A DNA stretch of 11,751 nucleotides from Tannerella sp. (GTDB taxonomy: Bacteria; Bacteroidota; Bacteroidia; Bacteroidales; Tannerellaceae), in assembly GCA_031272655.1 (NCBI GenBank), contig JAISTJ010000040.1:1-11751 (forward strand). The letters run 5' to 3'. The translations under genes and the position numbers were made by a program. A model generated the notes under the pieces. That model had not been told where the DNA came from. It ran no database searches and was given only the letters and a program-made list of their open reading frames with translations. This document shows positions 1 through 6,099 of this stretch, in pieces. Within the stretch, counting starts at the first letter, position 1, and each line of letters opens with the position of its first letter.

Positions 1-163
1 TTTTGAACAGGATTTCGCTGTTGATGCCCTTTTTTTGCAACATACGCGCCAAAGTTGTCCTGTGGCAGCCGATTTTACCCGCAAGCCAAGAGATGGAACG
101 CTCCTGCCGGTCGAGTTCCAGCCGTATCATATATCCTATGTCTATTTCTAGATATTGCTGCAT
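1..163 (-). CDS. Small XRE/HTH-type regulator, N-terminal part (3' end outside window)
   Basis: A reading frame starts at the ATG complementary to 161-163 and stays open to the window edge, giving 54 residues beginning MQQYLEIDIGYMIRLELDRQ. The segment ERSISWLAGKIGCHRTTLARML has the pattern of a helix-turn-helix: a first helix with the SWLA core, a Gly/Cys turn, and a recognition helix starting HRTTLARM. The layout resembles short Bacteroidota regulators of the form 'IG..I...L..Q.RS..WLA..L.C.RT..YK.....I...LL.RIS', recalled from general knowledge. The likely role is cytoplasmic DNA binding; its targets are unknown. Repeated GTGAA-type half-sites lie just upstream and could be an autoregulatory operator. 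The C-terminus is missing, so the full length cannot be judged. Confidence 0.6.
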   Translation of the reverse strand, partial: MQQYLEIDIGYMIRLELDRQERSISWLAGKIGCHRTTLARMLQKKGINSEILFK

Positions 164-170
164 AAAAAAA

Positions 171-270
171 GCGTGAAACTGTTTGTTAATCGCTTAACTG
201 TTTCTGAGGCTCTACCAAAGCCATTGCAAGTGTCAAGCGCAAAACAGTTCACGCCAAAAGACGTGAACTT
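171..270. promoter_or_regulatory. Repeated half-sites upstream of the HTH gene (possible operator)
   Basis: Three related words occur: GCGTGAAACTGTTT at 171-184, its near reverse complement AAAACAGTTCACGC at 241-254, and ACGTGAACTTTCGC at 261-274. The second and third form a perfect inverted repeat, GTTCACG (247-253) and CGTGAAC (262-268), around an 8-nt spacer. They sit 8 to 110 nt upstream of the HTH start codon, where an autoregulatory operator would be expected. Binding by that protein is inference; the repeats themselves are visible. Confidence 0.4.
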
Positions 271-399
271 TCGCAACTCTTTCTCACTTGCTTTTAGAAA
301 TTGGTAGATTTCAGAAACGAGAATAATAGCTATAAGTTCAAGATATTCTATATCAATCTTTTAAGTTTTACATATTGTTATAATGTTAAAATTCAGATG

Positions 400-407
400 C
401 AAAGATA
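400..407 (-). promoter_or_regulatory. Candidate Bacteroidota -7 box
   Basis: The minus strand reads TATCTTTG, an exact match to the TAnnTTTG -7 box of Bacteroidota housekeeping promoters. No convincing -33 TTG box is seen about 20 nt upstream. If used, it would drive the HTH gene through an unusually long leader of about 230 nt that includes the half-sites. Confidence 0.3.
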
Positions 408-469
408 AGTGAAAAATTCGGATTTTTACTCAGAACAGGGCAAAAATTTGCATGGCTTTGAAAAAAGTA

Positions 470-563
470 GGGCTGAAAGCCCGATTATCATTAGCGTAGG
501 GCAACGCCCTACGAATAAATGCCCACCCACAATCCAAGGGCTGTAAGCCCGCTAGCAATCGGG
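470..563. repeat. Cluster of GC-rich palindromes
   Basis: Three short hairpins follow one another. GGGCTGAAAGCCC is at 470-482. A perfect 8-bp stem with a 3-nt loop, CGTAGGGCAACGCCCTACG, is at 495-513. GGGCTGTAAGCCC is at 538-550. The words joining them (CCCGATTATCATTAGCG after the first, CGCTAGCAATCGGG after the last) are roughly inverted copies, so the cluster looks like two inverted composite units. Such modules resemble dispersed REP-like intergenic elements. No coding role is likely. Confidence 0.6.
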
Positions 564-590
564 TCAATAAAACTATTTATGCCGATTTTT

Positions 591-726
591 CTGGATTGCT
601 TCGTTCCTCGCAATGACGGGATACCCGAAAACCTGGATTGCTTCGTTCCTCGCAATGACGAGATACCCGAAAGACTGGATTGCTTCGTTCCTCGCTTCTT
701 CTTTTTCGCTTGCGGAAAAAATGACG
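591..726. repeat. 42-bp tandem repeat, 3 units, carrying the dispersed CGTCATTGCGAGG element
   Basis: Units begin CTGGATTGCTTCG at 591, 633 and 675. Units 1 and 2 are 42 nt each and differ only at a few bases in the tail. Each carries on its minus strand the 25-nt element that starts CGTCATTGCGAGG and ends GAAGCAATC, exactly at 594-618 and 636-660. ATTGC and GCAAT at its two sides can pair into a hairpin. Unit 3 is split by a 24-nt insert at 696-719, placed between GC and AATGACG; the insert itself can fold (TTTTTCGC with GCGGAAAA). Further copies of the element are at 7050-7074 and 10394-10418. Confidence 0.85.
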
Positions 727-733
727 GGACTGC

Positions 734-788
734 GCCCCTTCAGGGCTGGGACTGGGGGTTGATTTCATTGACTCAGGGCGTTGCCCTG
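734..788. repeat. Further GC-rich palindromes
   Basis: CAGGGCGTTGCCCTG at 774-788 has a 6-bp stem and 3-nt loop. It is the same type as the 495-513 hairpin, and both have the word GCTAATG or CATTAGC beside them. A weaker GCCC/GGGC pairing (GCCCCTTCAGGGC) lies at 734-746. The 774-788 hairpin lies about 110 nt downstream of the minus-strand tRNA pair and could help end that transcript, but it has no T-run. Confidence 0.5.
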
Positions 789-897
789 CGCTAATGCCTT
801 TACTGCTTTCTGCCGTAGATGTAACGTTATTTTTGAATGCCCGCAAAATCACAAACGCCAACCGTCTGAATTACAGATGATTAGCGTTAGTGTTTTG

Positions 898-981
898 TAC
901 TCGAAGGGGGACTTGAACCCCCACAGCCATAATGGCCAAGGGATTTTAAGTCCCTCGTGTCTACCATTCCACCATTCGAGC
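898..981 (-). tRNA. tRNA-Leu (anticodon UAA)
   Basis: On the minus strand an 84-nt cloverleaf folds. The acceptor stem GCTCGAA pairs with TTCGAGT (the first pair being G-U). The anticodon stem AGGGA/TCCCT encloses the loop CTTAAAA with anticodon TAA. There is a long class II variable arm with a GCCA/TGGC stem, and the T-arm GGGGGTTCAAGTCCCCC is complete. The discriminator base is A, as expected for Leu. The 3' CCA is not encoded and must be added after transcription. It lies 18 nt downstream of tRNA-Gly, so both are probably processed from one precursor. Confidence 0.93.
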
Positions 982-999
982 AGACGGTTCAAGAGTGTG

Positions 1000-1072
1000 A
1001 GCGGAAGACGGAACTCGAATCCGCGACCCTAACCTTGGCAAGGTTATGCTCTACCAACTGAGCTACTTCCGC
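1000..1072 (-). tRNA. tRNA-Gly (anticodon GCC)
   Basis: On the minus strand a 73-nt cloverleaf folds. The acceptor stem GCGGAAG pairs perfectly with CTTCCGC. The D-arm region is AGCTCAGTTGGTAGAGC. The anticodon stem TAACC/GGTTA encloses the loop TTGCCAA, giving anticodon GCC, and the T-arm carries GTTCGA-type sequence (ATTCGAGT). The discriminator is T and CCA is not encoded. It is the promoter-proximal member of the Gly-Leu tRNA pair, and its promoter boxes lie about 18 to 50 nt upstream. Confidence 0.93.
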
Positions 1073-1089
1073 ATTTGTCAAATCGGGCG

Positions 1090-1123
1090 CAAAGATATGA
1101 AAAAAATTTTTTAATCCGCAAAA
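1090..1123 (-). promoter_or_regulatory. Bacteroidota-type promoter for the tRNA pair
   Basis: The minus strand carries TTTTG at 1123-1119, then a 21-nt AT-rich spacer, then TATCTTTG at 1097-1090. This fits the Bacteroidota pattern of a TTTG -33 box and a TAnnTTTG -7 box about 20 nt apart. The predicted start site falls about 10 nt before the mature 5' end of tRNA-Gly. The promoter lies just after the end of the Rieske-like lipoprotein gene, so read-through from that operon is also possible. Confidence 0.65.
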
Positions 1124-1153
1124 TTTTTCCCGATTTTTCTTTTATTTTTGTTT

Positions 1154-1594
1154 TTAATTCTTGACAATCAGCTTGTTACCGTTTTGAATTACGGTATATT
1201 TCTTTAGATAGTACTTGCTTTTGCCGTTTGGGGCGCCCGGAACCATGCTTAGATCGTAAACCGTACCGCAACGCGGGCATACGGCATTGAGGACGTTTTC
1301 ATCAACTTCAACCGTTACGGTGGAGTTCGATTCGTAAGGGCAGGCGCGGTCGAACGCGACGTATTCGTCTAATATTGTGTGAACTACAAGCACTCCGCCG
1401 AAACCGATACGCTCGCCCAATGCTGCGTTAATATTTTTGGTCGTGTATTCCTTGAACGACGGGAACGCCTTCAATTCCTTGTCCTCGAAAGTGAGGTCGA
1501 GGTTGAGATAGACCGTCATTGTGGGAATGGGGTTTTCATGCTCGCCACAGGAGGCTGAAAACAGGATAGCAAATATTAACAGTAACCGTTTCAT
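1154..1594 (-). CDS. Rieske-like lipoprotein with altered cluster ligands
   Basis: A 146-aa protein with a hydrophobic N-terminus (residues 4-15) and a lipobox-like SASC ending at Cys16 is predicted to be an exported, lipid-anchored protein. Residues 80-135 have a Rieske-like layout: AFDRACPYE, then AVCPRCGTVYDL, then a Gly/Pro loop and KYYLKKYTV. A true Rieske 2Fe-2S site needs C-x-H and C-x2-H. Here the positions read C85-x-Tyr87 and C106-x2-C109, so both histidines are absent and only three cysteines remain in the domain. It may have lost the cluster or bind another metal. The start codon overlaps the argH stop (ATGA), so it is translated as the last gene of the pyrE-argH operon. No specific function is assigned. 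Confidence 0.75.
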   Translation of the reverse strand: MKRLLLIFAILFSASCGEHENPIPTMTVYLNLDLTFEDKELKAFPSFKEYTTKNINAALGERIGFGGVLVVHTILDEYVAFDRACPYESNSTVTVEVDENVLNAVCPRCGTVYDLSMVPGAPNGKSKYYLKKYTVIQNGNKLIVKN

Positions 1595-2928
1595 TTCAAC
1601 AATTCTTTTTCCGCATTATTGACTTTTTCAAAACCAAACCGACTGATAATCTTCTGTTTAAGTGCTGTTATACGGTCATTGCAGAGATTGCCGATGCTGC
1701 CTTCATGCGTATGGCGGATGTTGCGGTCGGGGGTGAAAGCGCCCGCTTCGATAGCGAGACCTACCTGTTTATAGGCGTCGCGGAACGGCACACCCTCGCC
1801 GACAAGACGGTTGACCTCCTCGACGCTGAACACGGGGGTGTATTTCGGGTCGTCTAAGATATGTTCGTTGACCTTGATTTCGTTCATCATCCGCGTTGTC
1901 ATCAACAGGCAGTCTTTAAGTTCGCCGAATGAAGGCAGGAATATTTCTTTAATAATCTGGAGGTCGCGGAAATAACCTGACGGTAAATTGTTGATAATCA
2001 GGGTAATTTGTTGCGGAAGAGCCTGCAGTTTGTTGCATTTGGCGCGGGTCAGTTCAAAGACGTCAGGGTTCTTTTTATGCGGCATGATGCTCGACCCTGT
2101 TGTATAGGCGTCGGGCAGGCGGATGAAACCGAAGTTTTGGCTGTTGAACAGGCATGCGTCAAAGGCGAGCTTCGAGAGCGTGGCTGCGACGCCGGCGAGG
2201 GCAAAGGCAACCGTCCGTTCCATTTTGCCGCGTCCCATCTGGGCATAGACGACGTTGAAGTTCATTGAATCGAAGCCGAGCAGTTCGGTCGTGAGCGTGC
2301 GGTTGAGCGGGAACGACGAGCCGTAACCGGCGGCCGAGCCGAGCGGGTTGCGGTTGCAGATACGGTAAGCGGCGAGCAGCAGTTCGAGGTCGTCGGCAAG
2401 GCTCTCGGCATAAGCGCCGAACCACAGCCCGAACGACGACGGCATCGCTATCTGCAGATGCGTGTAGCCGGGCATCAGGACGTCCTTGTAGCGTTCACTT
2501 TGCGCAATCAGGACATCAAAGAGGGCTGATACATGCGTTACAAGTTCCTGAATCTGCGCACGGGTAAAGAGTTTGAGGTCGAGCAGTATCTGGTCGTTGC
2601 GCGAGCGTCCGCTGTGGATTTTTTTGCCGGTGTCGCCAAGCGCCCGCGTCAGAAGCAACTCCACCTGCGAATGAACGTCTTCAACGCCTTCTTCTATGAT
2701 GAAATCGCCGTCTTTTGCCGTTTTGTATATCTTTTTCAATTCGGTCAACAGTGCTGCAAGTTCGTCTTTGGCGAGCAGGCCGACCGATTCAAGCATAATG
2801 ATATGCGCCATAGAGCCAAGTACGTCATATTCAGCTAAATACAAATCCATTTCACGGTCTTTGCCGACCGTGAAACGCTCTATTTCCGTATCAACCGCGA
2901 TGTTCTTTTCCCAAAGTTTCTTTGACAT
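1591..2928 (-). CDS. argH: Argininosuccinate lyase
   Basis: This is the cytoplasmic enzyme of the last step of arginine synthesis, splitting argininosuccinate into arginine and fumarate. The start is set at MSKKLWEKN, giving 445 aa, a usual size for the family. The frame is open 38 codons further upstream, but that would overlap the SRPBCC gene. Fumarase/aspartase superfamily motifs are present: SGRSRND near residues 106-112, the catalytic-His segment GYTHLQ near 154-159, and the signature GSSIMPHKKNP near 279-288, which includes the mobile catalytic serine. The gap from the SRPBCC stop is 10 nt, and the 3' end overlaps the lipoprotein gene by 4 nt, so the genes are surely cotranscribed. Nothing suggests loss of activity. 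Confidence 0.96.
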   Translation of the reverse strand: MSKKLWEKNIAVDTEIERFTVGKDREMDLYLAEYDVLGSMAHIIMLESVGLLAKDELAALLTELKKIYKTAKDGDFIIEEGVEDVHSQVELLLTRALGDTGKKIHSGRSRNDQILLDLKLFTRAQIQELVTHVSALFDVLIAQSERYKDVLMPGYTHLQIAMPSSFGLWFGAYAESLADDLELLLAAYRICNRNPLGSAAGYGSSFPLNRTLTTELLGFDSMNFNVVYAQMGRGKMERTVAFALAGVAATLSKLAFDACLFNSQNFGFIRLPDAYTTGSSIMPHKKNPDVFELTRAKCNKLQALPQQITLIINNLPSGYFRDLQIIKEIFLPSFGELKDCLLMTTRMMNEIKVNEHILDDPKYTPVFSVEEVNRLVGEGVPFRDAYKQVGLAIEAGAFTPDRNIRHTHEGSIGNLCNDRITALKQKIISRFGFEKVNNAEKELLK

Positions 2929-2938
2929 AGTTGTAACT

Positions 2939-3355
2939 TTATTCACTATAAGGCAGGTTCGCCAGCACGTCCGAAATCCTGTCCACTGCTTCCTGTAAGG
3001 GCTTGGAAACCATAGGTTTGATGAACGGATTAAGGTCTGCACGAACGGTCATCTTCATCTTTGTGTCGTTCGTTTCAACCTGTTTGAGTTGTATCCACAT
3101 CGTCAGCGGAACGGGCGAGTTGGTTGTCTCGAACTTGATAGTCCTGTTAGGCTCACGCTCAATTATTTTGAACTCGACCGAGCCGACAGGTGAGACCGAA
3201 AAACTGCACGTATCGCGGTCGAAAGTGAAGTTTTGGAGCTTGTCCTGCGGGATACGGTCTTTGACCCGTTCCAGATTGGAAAGGTCGGACAGCATGGCGA
3301 ACACTTTGTCGTCGCCATGCGGGATTGTCTTGATGTCGCTTACGAAATCTGCCAT
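2939..3355 (-). CDS. SRPBCC-family protein between pyrE and argH
   Basis: The 138-aa product starts at MADFVSDIKTIPH; a longer in-frame start would run into pyrE and is rejected. Its order of strands and helices fits a START/Bet v1-like (SRPBCC) fold. There is an N-terminal strand, helices around residues 15-34 (DKVFAMLSDLSNLER), then a run of beta strands (FSVSPVGSVEFKIIERE, TIKFETTN, PLTMWIQLKQV, KMKMTVRADLN), and a long C-terminal helix (KPLQEAVDRISDVLANL). Such proteins form a hydrophobic cavity for small ligands, but this member's ligand is unknown. It begins 2 nt after the pyrE stop and ends 10 nt before argH. From general knowledge the pyrE / SRPBCC / argH order recurs in Bacteroides relatives, which suggests a conserved but unexplained link. 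Confidence 0.8.
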   Translation of the reverse strand: MADFVSDIKTIPHGDDKVFAMLSDLSNLERVKDRIPQDKLQNFTFDRDTCSFSVSPVGSVEFKIIEREPNRTIKFETTNSPVPLTMWIQLKQVETNDTKMKMTVRADLNPFIKPMVSKPLQEAVDRISDVLANLPYSE

Positions 3356-3357
3356 AT

Positions 3358-3996
3358 TTATTTGTCGGGATCCCAGTTTGCGGGGTCTTTGCGCCATTCC
3401 TGCAGAACGGCGATATCCTCCTGGGTGATGTATTTTATACGCAATGCTTCGTCAATCACGGCGTTGTAGTTCGAGAGCGTTACCAAAGGCACTTTCGCCT
3501 CTTTAAAACTCTGCTCCACAATAGGGAAACCGTGAGTGAAGATAGCAACCATCCCTACCACCTCGCATCCGAAGTCGCGCACCGCTTTGACCGCTTTAAG
3601 GCTGCTTCCGCCGGTAGAAACCAAATCTTCGATTATAACTACCTTTGAAGATGTTTTAAGCTCGCCTTCGATGAGGTTTTCAAGCCCGTGATCTTTAGGC
3701 GCTGAGCGGATATAGACGAACGGCAGACCAAGAAGGTCGGCCACAAGCGCCCCCTGAGCAATGGCTCCCGTTGCAACGCCTGCAATAGCCGTCGCTGTGG
3801 GATATTTCTCGATTATCACACGGGCGAGTTCAGTCTTGATAGCTGTGCGGATAGCAGGATACGAGAGCGTCTTCCTGTTGTCGCAATAGATAGGCGACTT
3901 CCACCCGGAAGCCCAAGTGAAAGGATTAGCGGGTTGCAGCTTGATAGCTTTTATTTGCAGCAACTTCTCCGCAATAAGTCGTTCTAATGTTTTCAT
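3358..3996 (-). CDS. pyrE: Orotate phosphoribosyltransferase
   Basis: This enzyme joins orotate to PRPP to form orotidine 5'-monophosphate in pyrimidine synthesis in the cytoplasm. The 212-aa length is normal. The PRPP-binding motif VVIIEDLVSTGGSS is at about residues 119-132, with the two acidic residues and the TGG loop intact. The catalytic loop RSAPKDHGLENLIEG (about 97-111) contains the conserved Lys and His. The N-terminal FTWASGWKSPIYCDNR is the usual orotate-binding region. It is the first gene of the minus-strand operon that continues into the SRPBCC gene, argH and the lipoprotein. A TACCTTTG -7 box lies about 33 nt upstream of the start. Pairing a pyrimidine gene with an arginine gene is notable because both pathways draw on carbamoyl phosphate. 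Confidence 0.96.
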   Translation of the reverse strand: MKTLERLIAEKLLQIKAIKLQPANPFTWASGWKSPIYCDNRKTLSYPAIRTAIKTELARVIIEKYPTATAIAGVATGAIAQGALVADLLGLPFVYIRSAPKDHGLENLIEGELKTSSKVVIIEDLVSTGGSSLKAVKAVRDFGCEVVGMVAIFTHGFPIVEQSFKEAKVPLVTLSNYNAVIDEALRIKYITQEDIAVLQEWRKDPANWDPDK

Positions 3997-4028
3997 AGCT
4001 TTACCTGTTTTTAACCATAAATACGGCG

Positions 4029-4036
4029 CAAAGGTA
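4029..4036 (-). promoter_or_regulatory. -7 box of the pyrE operon promoter
   Basis: The minus strand reads TACCTTTG, an exact TAnnTTTG match, giving a leader of roughly 25 nt before the pyrE start. The expected -33 TTG is not clear in the AT-rich sequence upstream, so the call rests on the -7 box and its position. It is divergent from the tsaC promoter, about 45 nt away. Confidence 0.5.
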
Positions 4037-4081
4037 ATATATTTTTTAATAAACGGCGCTTTTTAACGAAAAATTTATATC

Positions 4082-4116
4082 TTTTTTGCATTTAACACTA
4101 ACTTGCATTATCTTTG
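4082..4116 (+). promoter_or_regulatory. Bacteroidota-type promoter of the tsaC operon
   Basis: TTTTTTG at 4082-4088 is followed by a 20-nt spacer and TATCTTTG at 4109-4116. Both boxes and the spacing fit the Bacteroidota consensus well. The -7 box ends only 10 nt before the start codon at 4127, so the mRNA leader would be just a few nucleotides and leaves no room for a Shine-Dalgarno sequence. Confidence 0.7.
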
Positions 4117-4126
4117 CACCCCGATT

Positions 4127-4699
4127 ATGAACAATTTTGACGAAGATATTAGGACTGCGTGCGCGGTTTTGCGGGAAGGAGGATTGATACTCTACCCGAC
4201 CGACACGGTTTGGGGCATCGGATGCGACGCTACCGACGAGGCTGCCGTTGAGCGGATTTACAGGCTCAAACGGCGCACCGACAGTAAGGCTATGCTTGTG
4301 CTTACCGACACGGTGGCCAAACTTGAAGCGTATGTTACGGAGGTTCCCGAAATGGCATACGAGTTGGTAGAAGTCAGCGACAGCCCGCTTACCATCATCT
4401 ATCCTGAAGCGCGTAACCTCGCGCGGGGGCTTGTCGGCGAAGACGGGAGCATCGGCATCCGCATCACCCGCGAGCCTTTCTCGCAGCATCTGTGCGCCCT
4501 GTTCCGCAAACCCGTGGTTTCTACTTCGGCGAATATTAGCGGTCAGCCGTCGCCCGCTTCTTTCGGCGAAATCGCGTCAGAAATCATTAACGGCGTTGAT
4601 TATGTCGTGAAATACCGTCAAAATGAGACCGTTAAGTGCAAACCTTCGGGGATAATCCGCTTGGGCAAAGGAAATACCGTACAAATAATCAGAAAATAA
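4127..4699 (+). CDS. tsaC: L-threonylcarbamoyladenylate synthase (TsaC/Sua5/YwlC family)
   Basis: The 190-aa product is a YrdC-fold enzyme that makes threonylcarbamoyl-AMP from threonine, bicarbonate and ATP. This is the first step toward the t6A modification at position 37 of tRNAs reading ANN codons. Seen motifs are LYPTDTVWGIGCDA (about 22-35), the KRR..SKAMLVL segment (48-59), SPLTIIYP (86-93), GSIGIRIT (107-114) and STSANISG (132-139). The length matches the short TsaC-like form, lacking the extra Sua5 C-terminal domain. The start at MNNFDED is preferred over an upstream in-frame ATG at 4103, because that codon lies upstream of the promoter's -7 box. It is followed after 1 nt by the sugar transferase gene, so the two are cotranscribed. 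Confidence 0.92.
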   Translation: MNNFDEDIRTACAVLREGGLILYPTDTVWGIGCDATDEAAVERIYRLKRRTDSKAMLVLTDTVAKLEAYVTEVPEMAYELVEVSDSPLTIIYPEARNLARGLVGEDGSIGIRITREPFSQHLCALFRKPVVSTSANISGQPSPASFGEIASEIINGVDYVVKYRQNETVKCKPSGIIRLGKGNTVQIIRK

Positions 4700-4700
4700 G

Positions 4701-6095
4701 ATGGATAAACGCAAACAAAGGATAAGATATATCATTTCGGATTTCATTACGGCGGCTGTCGCGTGGTTTCTGTTCAATCTGCTTCGCTATCACGAAGTTG
4801 TGCAGTACGAGTCCGACACTCTGGGAAATTTTTTGCTGTACGGGCAGGTGCTGAAAGGACAAACGCTAATTCCGTTTTTCTGGCTGATTATCAGCTTCTT
4901 TTCGGGATATTACAACCGCCCGTTCGGGAAATCTCGGATCGGGGAGTTTTTTACGACTTTTGTTACTGTGGCTGTGGGTGTTACGTTGATATTTTTTGTA
5001 GTGGTGCTTAATGAGGTGCCCCGTTCGTTTCAGATTTACTATAACCTGTTTTTCGCGCTCTGCCTGCTGCAGTTCGTGTTGATGTACGCGGGGCGGTTTG
5101 CGATTACGACATACACGATGCATAAGGTTTGGCGGCATGAATGGCGGGAAAATGCGCTGATAATCGGGAATGGCGAAAATGCCATGCGGCTTTGCGACAA
5201 CCTGATTGAACAAGGCTATCTCGTGATGGGGATGGTGGACGAAAAAGATATTAGTCCCGATAAATCCGTGCTTCACTATACTTGGACAGGCGCCATGGGG
5301 GACGAAGCTATTCGTAACGGCAAACAACACATTCATGCGATATACGTAGCGGTGGATTCGGGCAACGAAGTCCAACTCCTTTATAACCTGTATCATTACA
5401 ACATCCCGATAAAGGTAGTGGCTACCGAAAAGAATAACCTTCTCTCGAAAGCGAAAGTCAATAATATTCAGGACATTCCGACCATTGACGTTATGGAAAA
5501 CAACTTTTCGGAGATGGAACGCAACATCAAGTGGTTTATGGACAAAGCAGTTTCGGCGCTGGTGCTTGTCGTCCTGTCGCCGCTTTTCCTGTACATCGCG
5601 CTGATGGTGAAGCACGGCAGCAAAGGGCCTGTATTTTTCCGTCAGGAGCGGATAGGTTATCGCGGTAAACCGTTCACTATCTTTAAGTTCCGCACCATGT
5701 ACGCCGATAAAGCAGGCGAGGGGCCGCTATTGACGGCACGCGACGACAAGCGCGTTACGCCTTTCGGGAAGTTCCTGCGAAAGTATCGTTTGGACGAGAT
5801 ACCGCAGTTCTGGAACGTGCTGAAAGGGGACATGTCGCTCGTCGGTCCGCGCCCCGAACAGAAATATTATATAGACAGGATTGTTACGAAAGCGCCTTAT
5901 TATTACCTGCTTCACAACGTCCGCCCGGGCATCACTTCGCTTGGGATGGTGCGTTACGGCTATGCCGAGACGGTCGAAAAGATGATCGAACGCCTGCATT
6001 ACGACATCCTCTATTACGAAAACATGTCGCTCGTCCTCGACATTAAGATATTGATTTACACTATAAAAATAGTTTTTACTGGGAAGGGGGTATAG
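4701..6095 (+). CDS. Polyprenyl-phosphate glycosylphosphotransferase (WbaP/WcaJ-like initiating sugar transferase)
   Basis: The 464-aa membrane enzyme would move a sugar-1-phosphate from a nucleotide sugar to undecaprenyl phosphate, starting assembly of a polysaccharide or glycan repeat unit on the inner membrane. Four N-terminal hydrophobic segments (about 12-27, 57-70, 87-103, 113-131) are followed by a Rossmann-like region with NALIIGNGENA (151-161). A further hydrophobic segment (284-303) precedes the catalytic bacterial sugar transferase domain. That domain shows FRQERIG (313-319), FKFRTM (328-333), the LDEIPQFWNVLKGDMSLVGPRP block (364-385) with the catalytic Asp-Glu pair, and VRPGITS (407-413). 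The sugar specificity cannot be read. No other polysaccharide genes are nearby, so it is an orphan here, placed in an operon with tsaC and a ClC channel. Confidence 0.92.
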   Translation: MDKRKQRIRYIISDFITAAVAWFLFNLLRYHEVVQYESDTLGNFLLYGQVLKGQTLIPFFWLIISFFSGYYNRPFGKSRIGEFFTTFVTVAVGVTLIFFVVVLNEVPRSFQIYYNLFFALCLLQFVLMYAGRFAITTYTMHKVWRHEWRENALIIGNGENAMRLCDNLIEQGYLVMGMVDEKDISPDKSVLHYTWTGAMGDEAIRNGKQHIHAIYVAVDSGNEVQLLYNLYHYNIPIKVVATEKNNLLSKAKVNNIQDIPTIDVMENNFSEMERNIKWFMDKAVSALVLVVLSPLFLYIALMVKHGSKGPVFFRQERIGYRGKPFTIFKFRTMYADKAGEGPLLTARDDKRVTPFGKFLRKYRLDEIPQFWNVLKGDMSLVGPRPEQKYYIDRIVTKAPYYYLLHNVRPGITSLGMVRYGYAETVEKMIERLHYDILYYENMSLVLDIKILIYTIKIVFTGKGV

Positions 6096-6099
6096 ATAA

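Larger units (their letters stand above)
164..897. other. Gene-free repeat-rich intergenic region
   Basis: No convincing gene is seen here. 164-270 holds the half-sites upstream of the HTH gene. 271-460 is plain AT-rich sequence apart from the candidate -7 box. 470-790 is a patchwork of GC-rich palindromes and a 42-bp tandem repeat. 790-897 shows nothing clear. The open frames across 519-861 on both strands merely translate the repeats (for example reiterated RHCEERSNP on the minus strand) and are not believed to be genes. Confidence 0.7.

Noticed and set aside
591..726. Possible CRISPR array
   Set aside because: The units are contiguous near-identical 42-mers without unique spacers, there are only three, and no cas genes are present.
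519..861. Open frames on both strands across the repeat array, including one with reiterated RHCEERSNP
   Set aside because: They only translate the 42-bp tandem repeat and palindromes; similar peptides arise wherever this repeat occurs. No promoter and no independent protein pattern.
2929..3042. Upstream in-frame extension of argH
   Set aside because: It overlaps the SRPBCC gene and lacks family similarity; MSKKLWEKN at 2928 gives the normal family start and length.
4103..4126. Upstream ATG for tsaC
   Set aside because: It lies upstream of the -7 box, so it would not be in the mRNA from the predicted promoter; MNNFDED fits the family start.
4866..5615. 249-codon open frame on the minus strand inside the sugar transferase gene
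   Set aside because: The plus-strand frame has clear family motifs throughout; the antisense frame is rich in His/Arg and looks like a codon-bias shadow.
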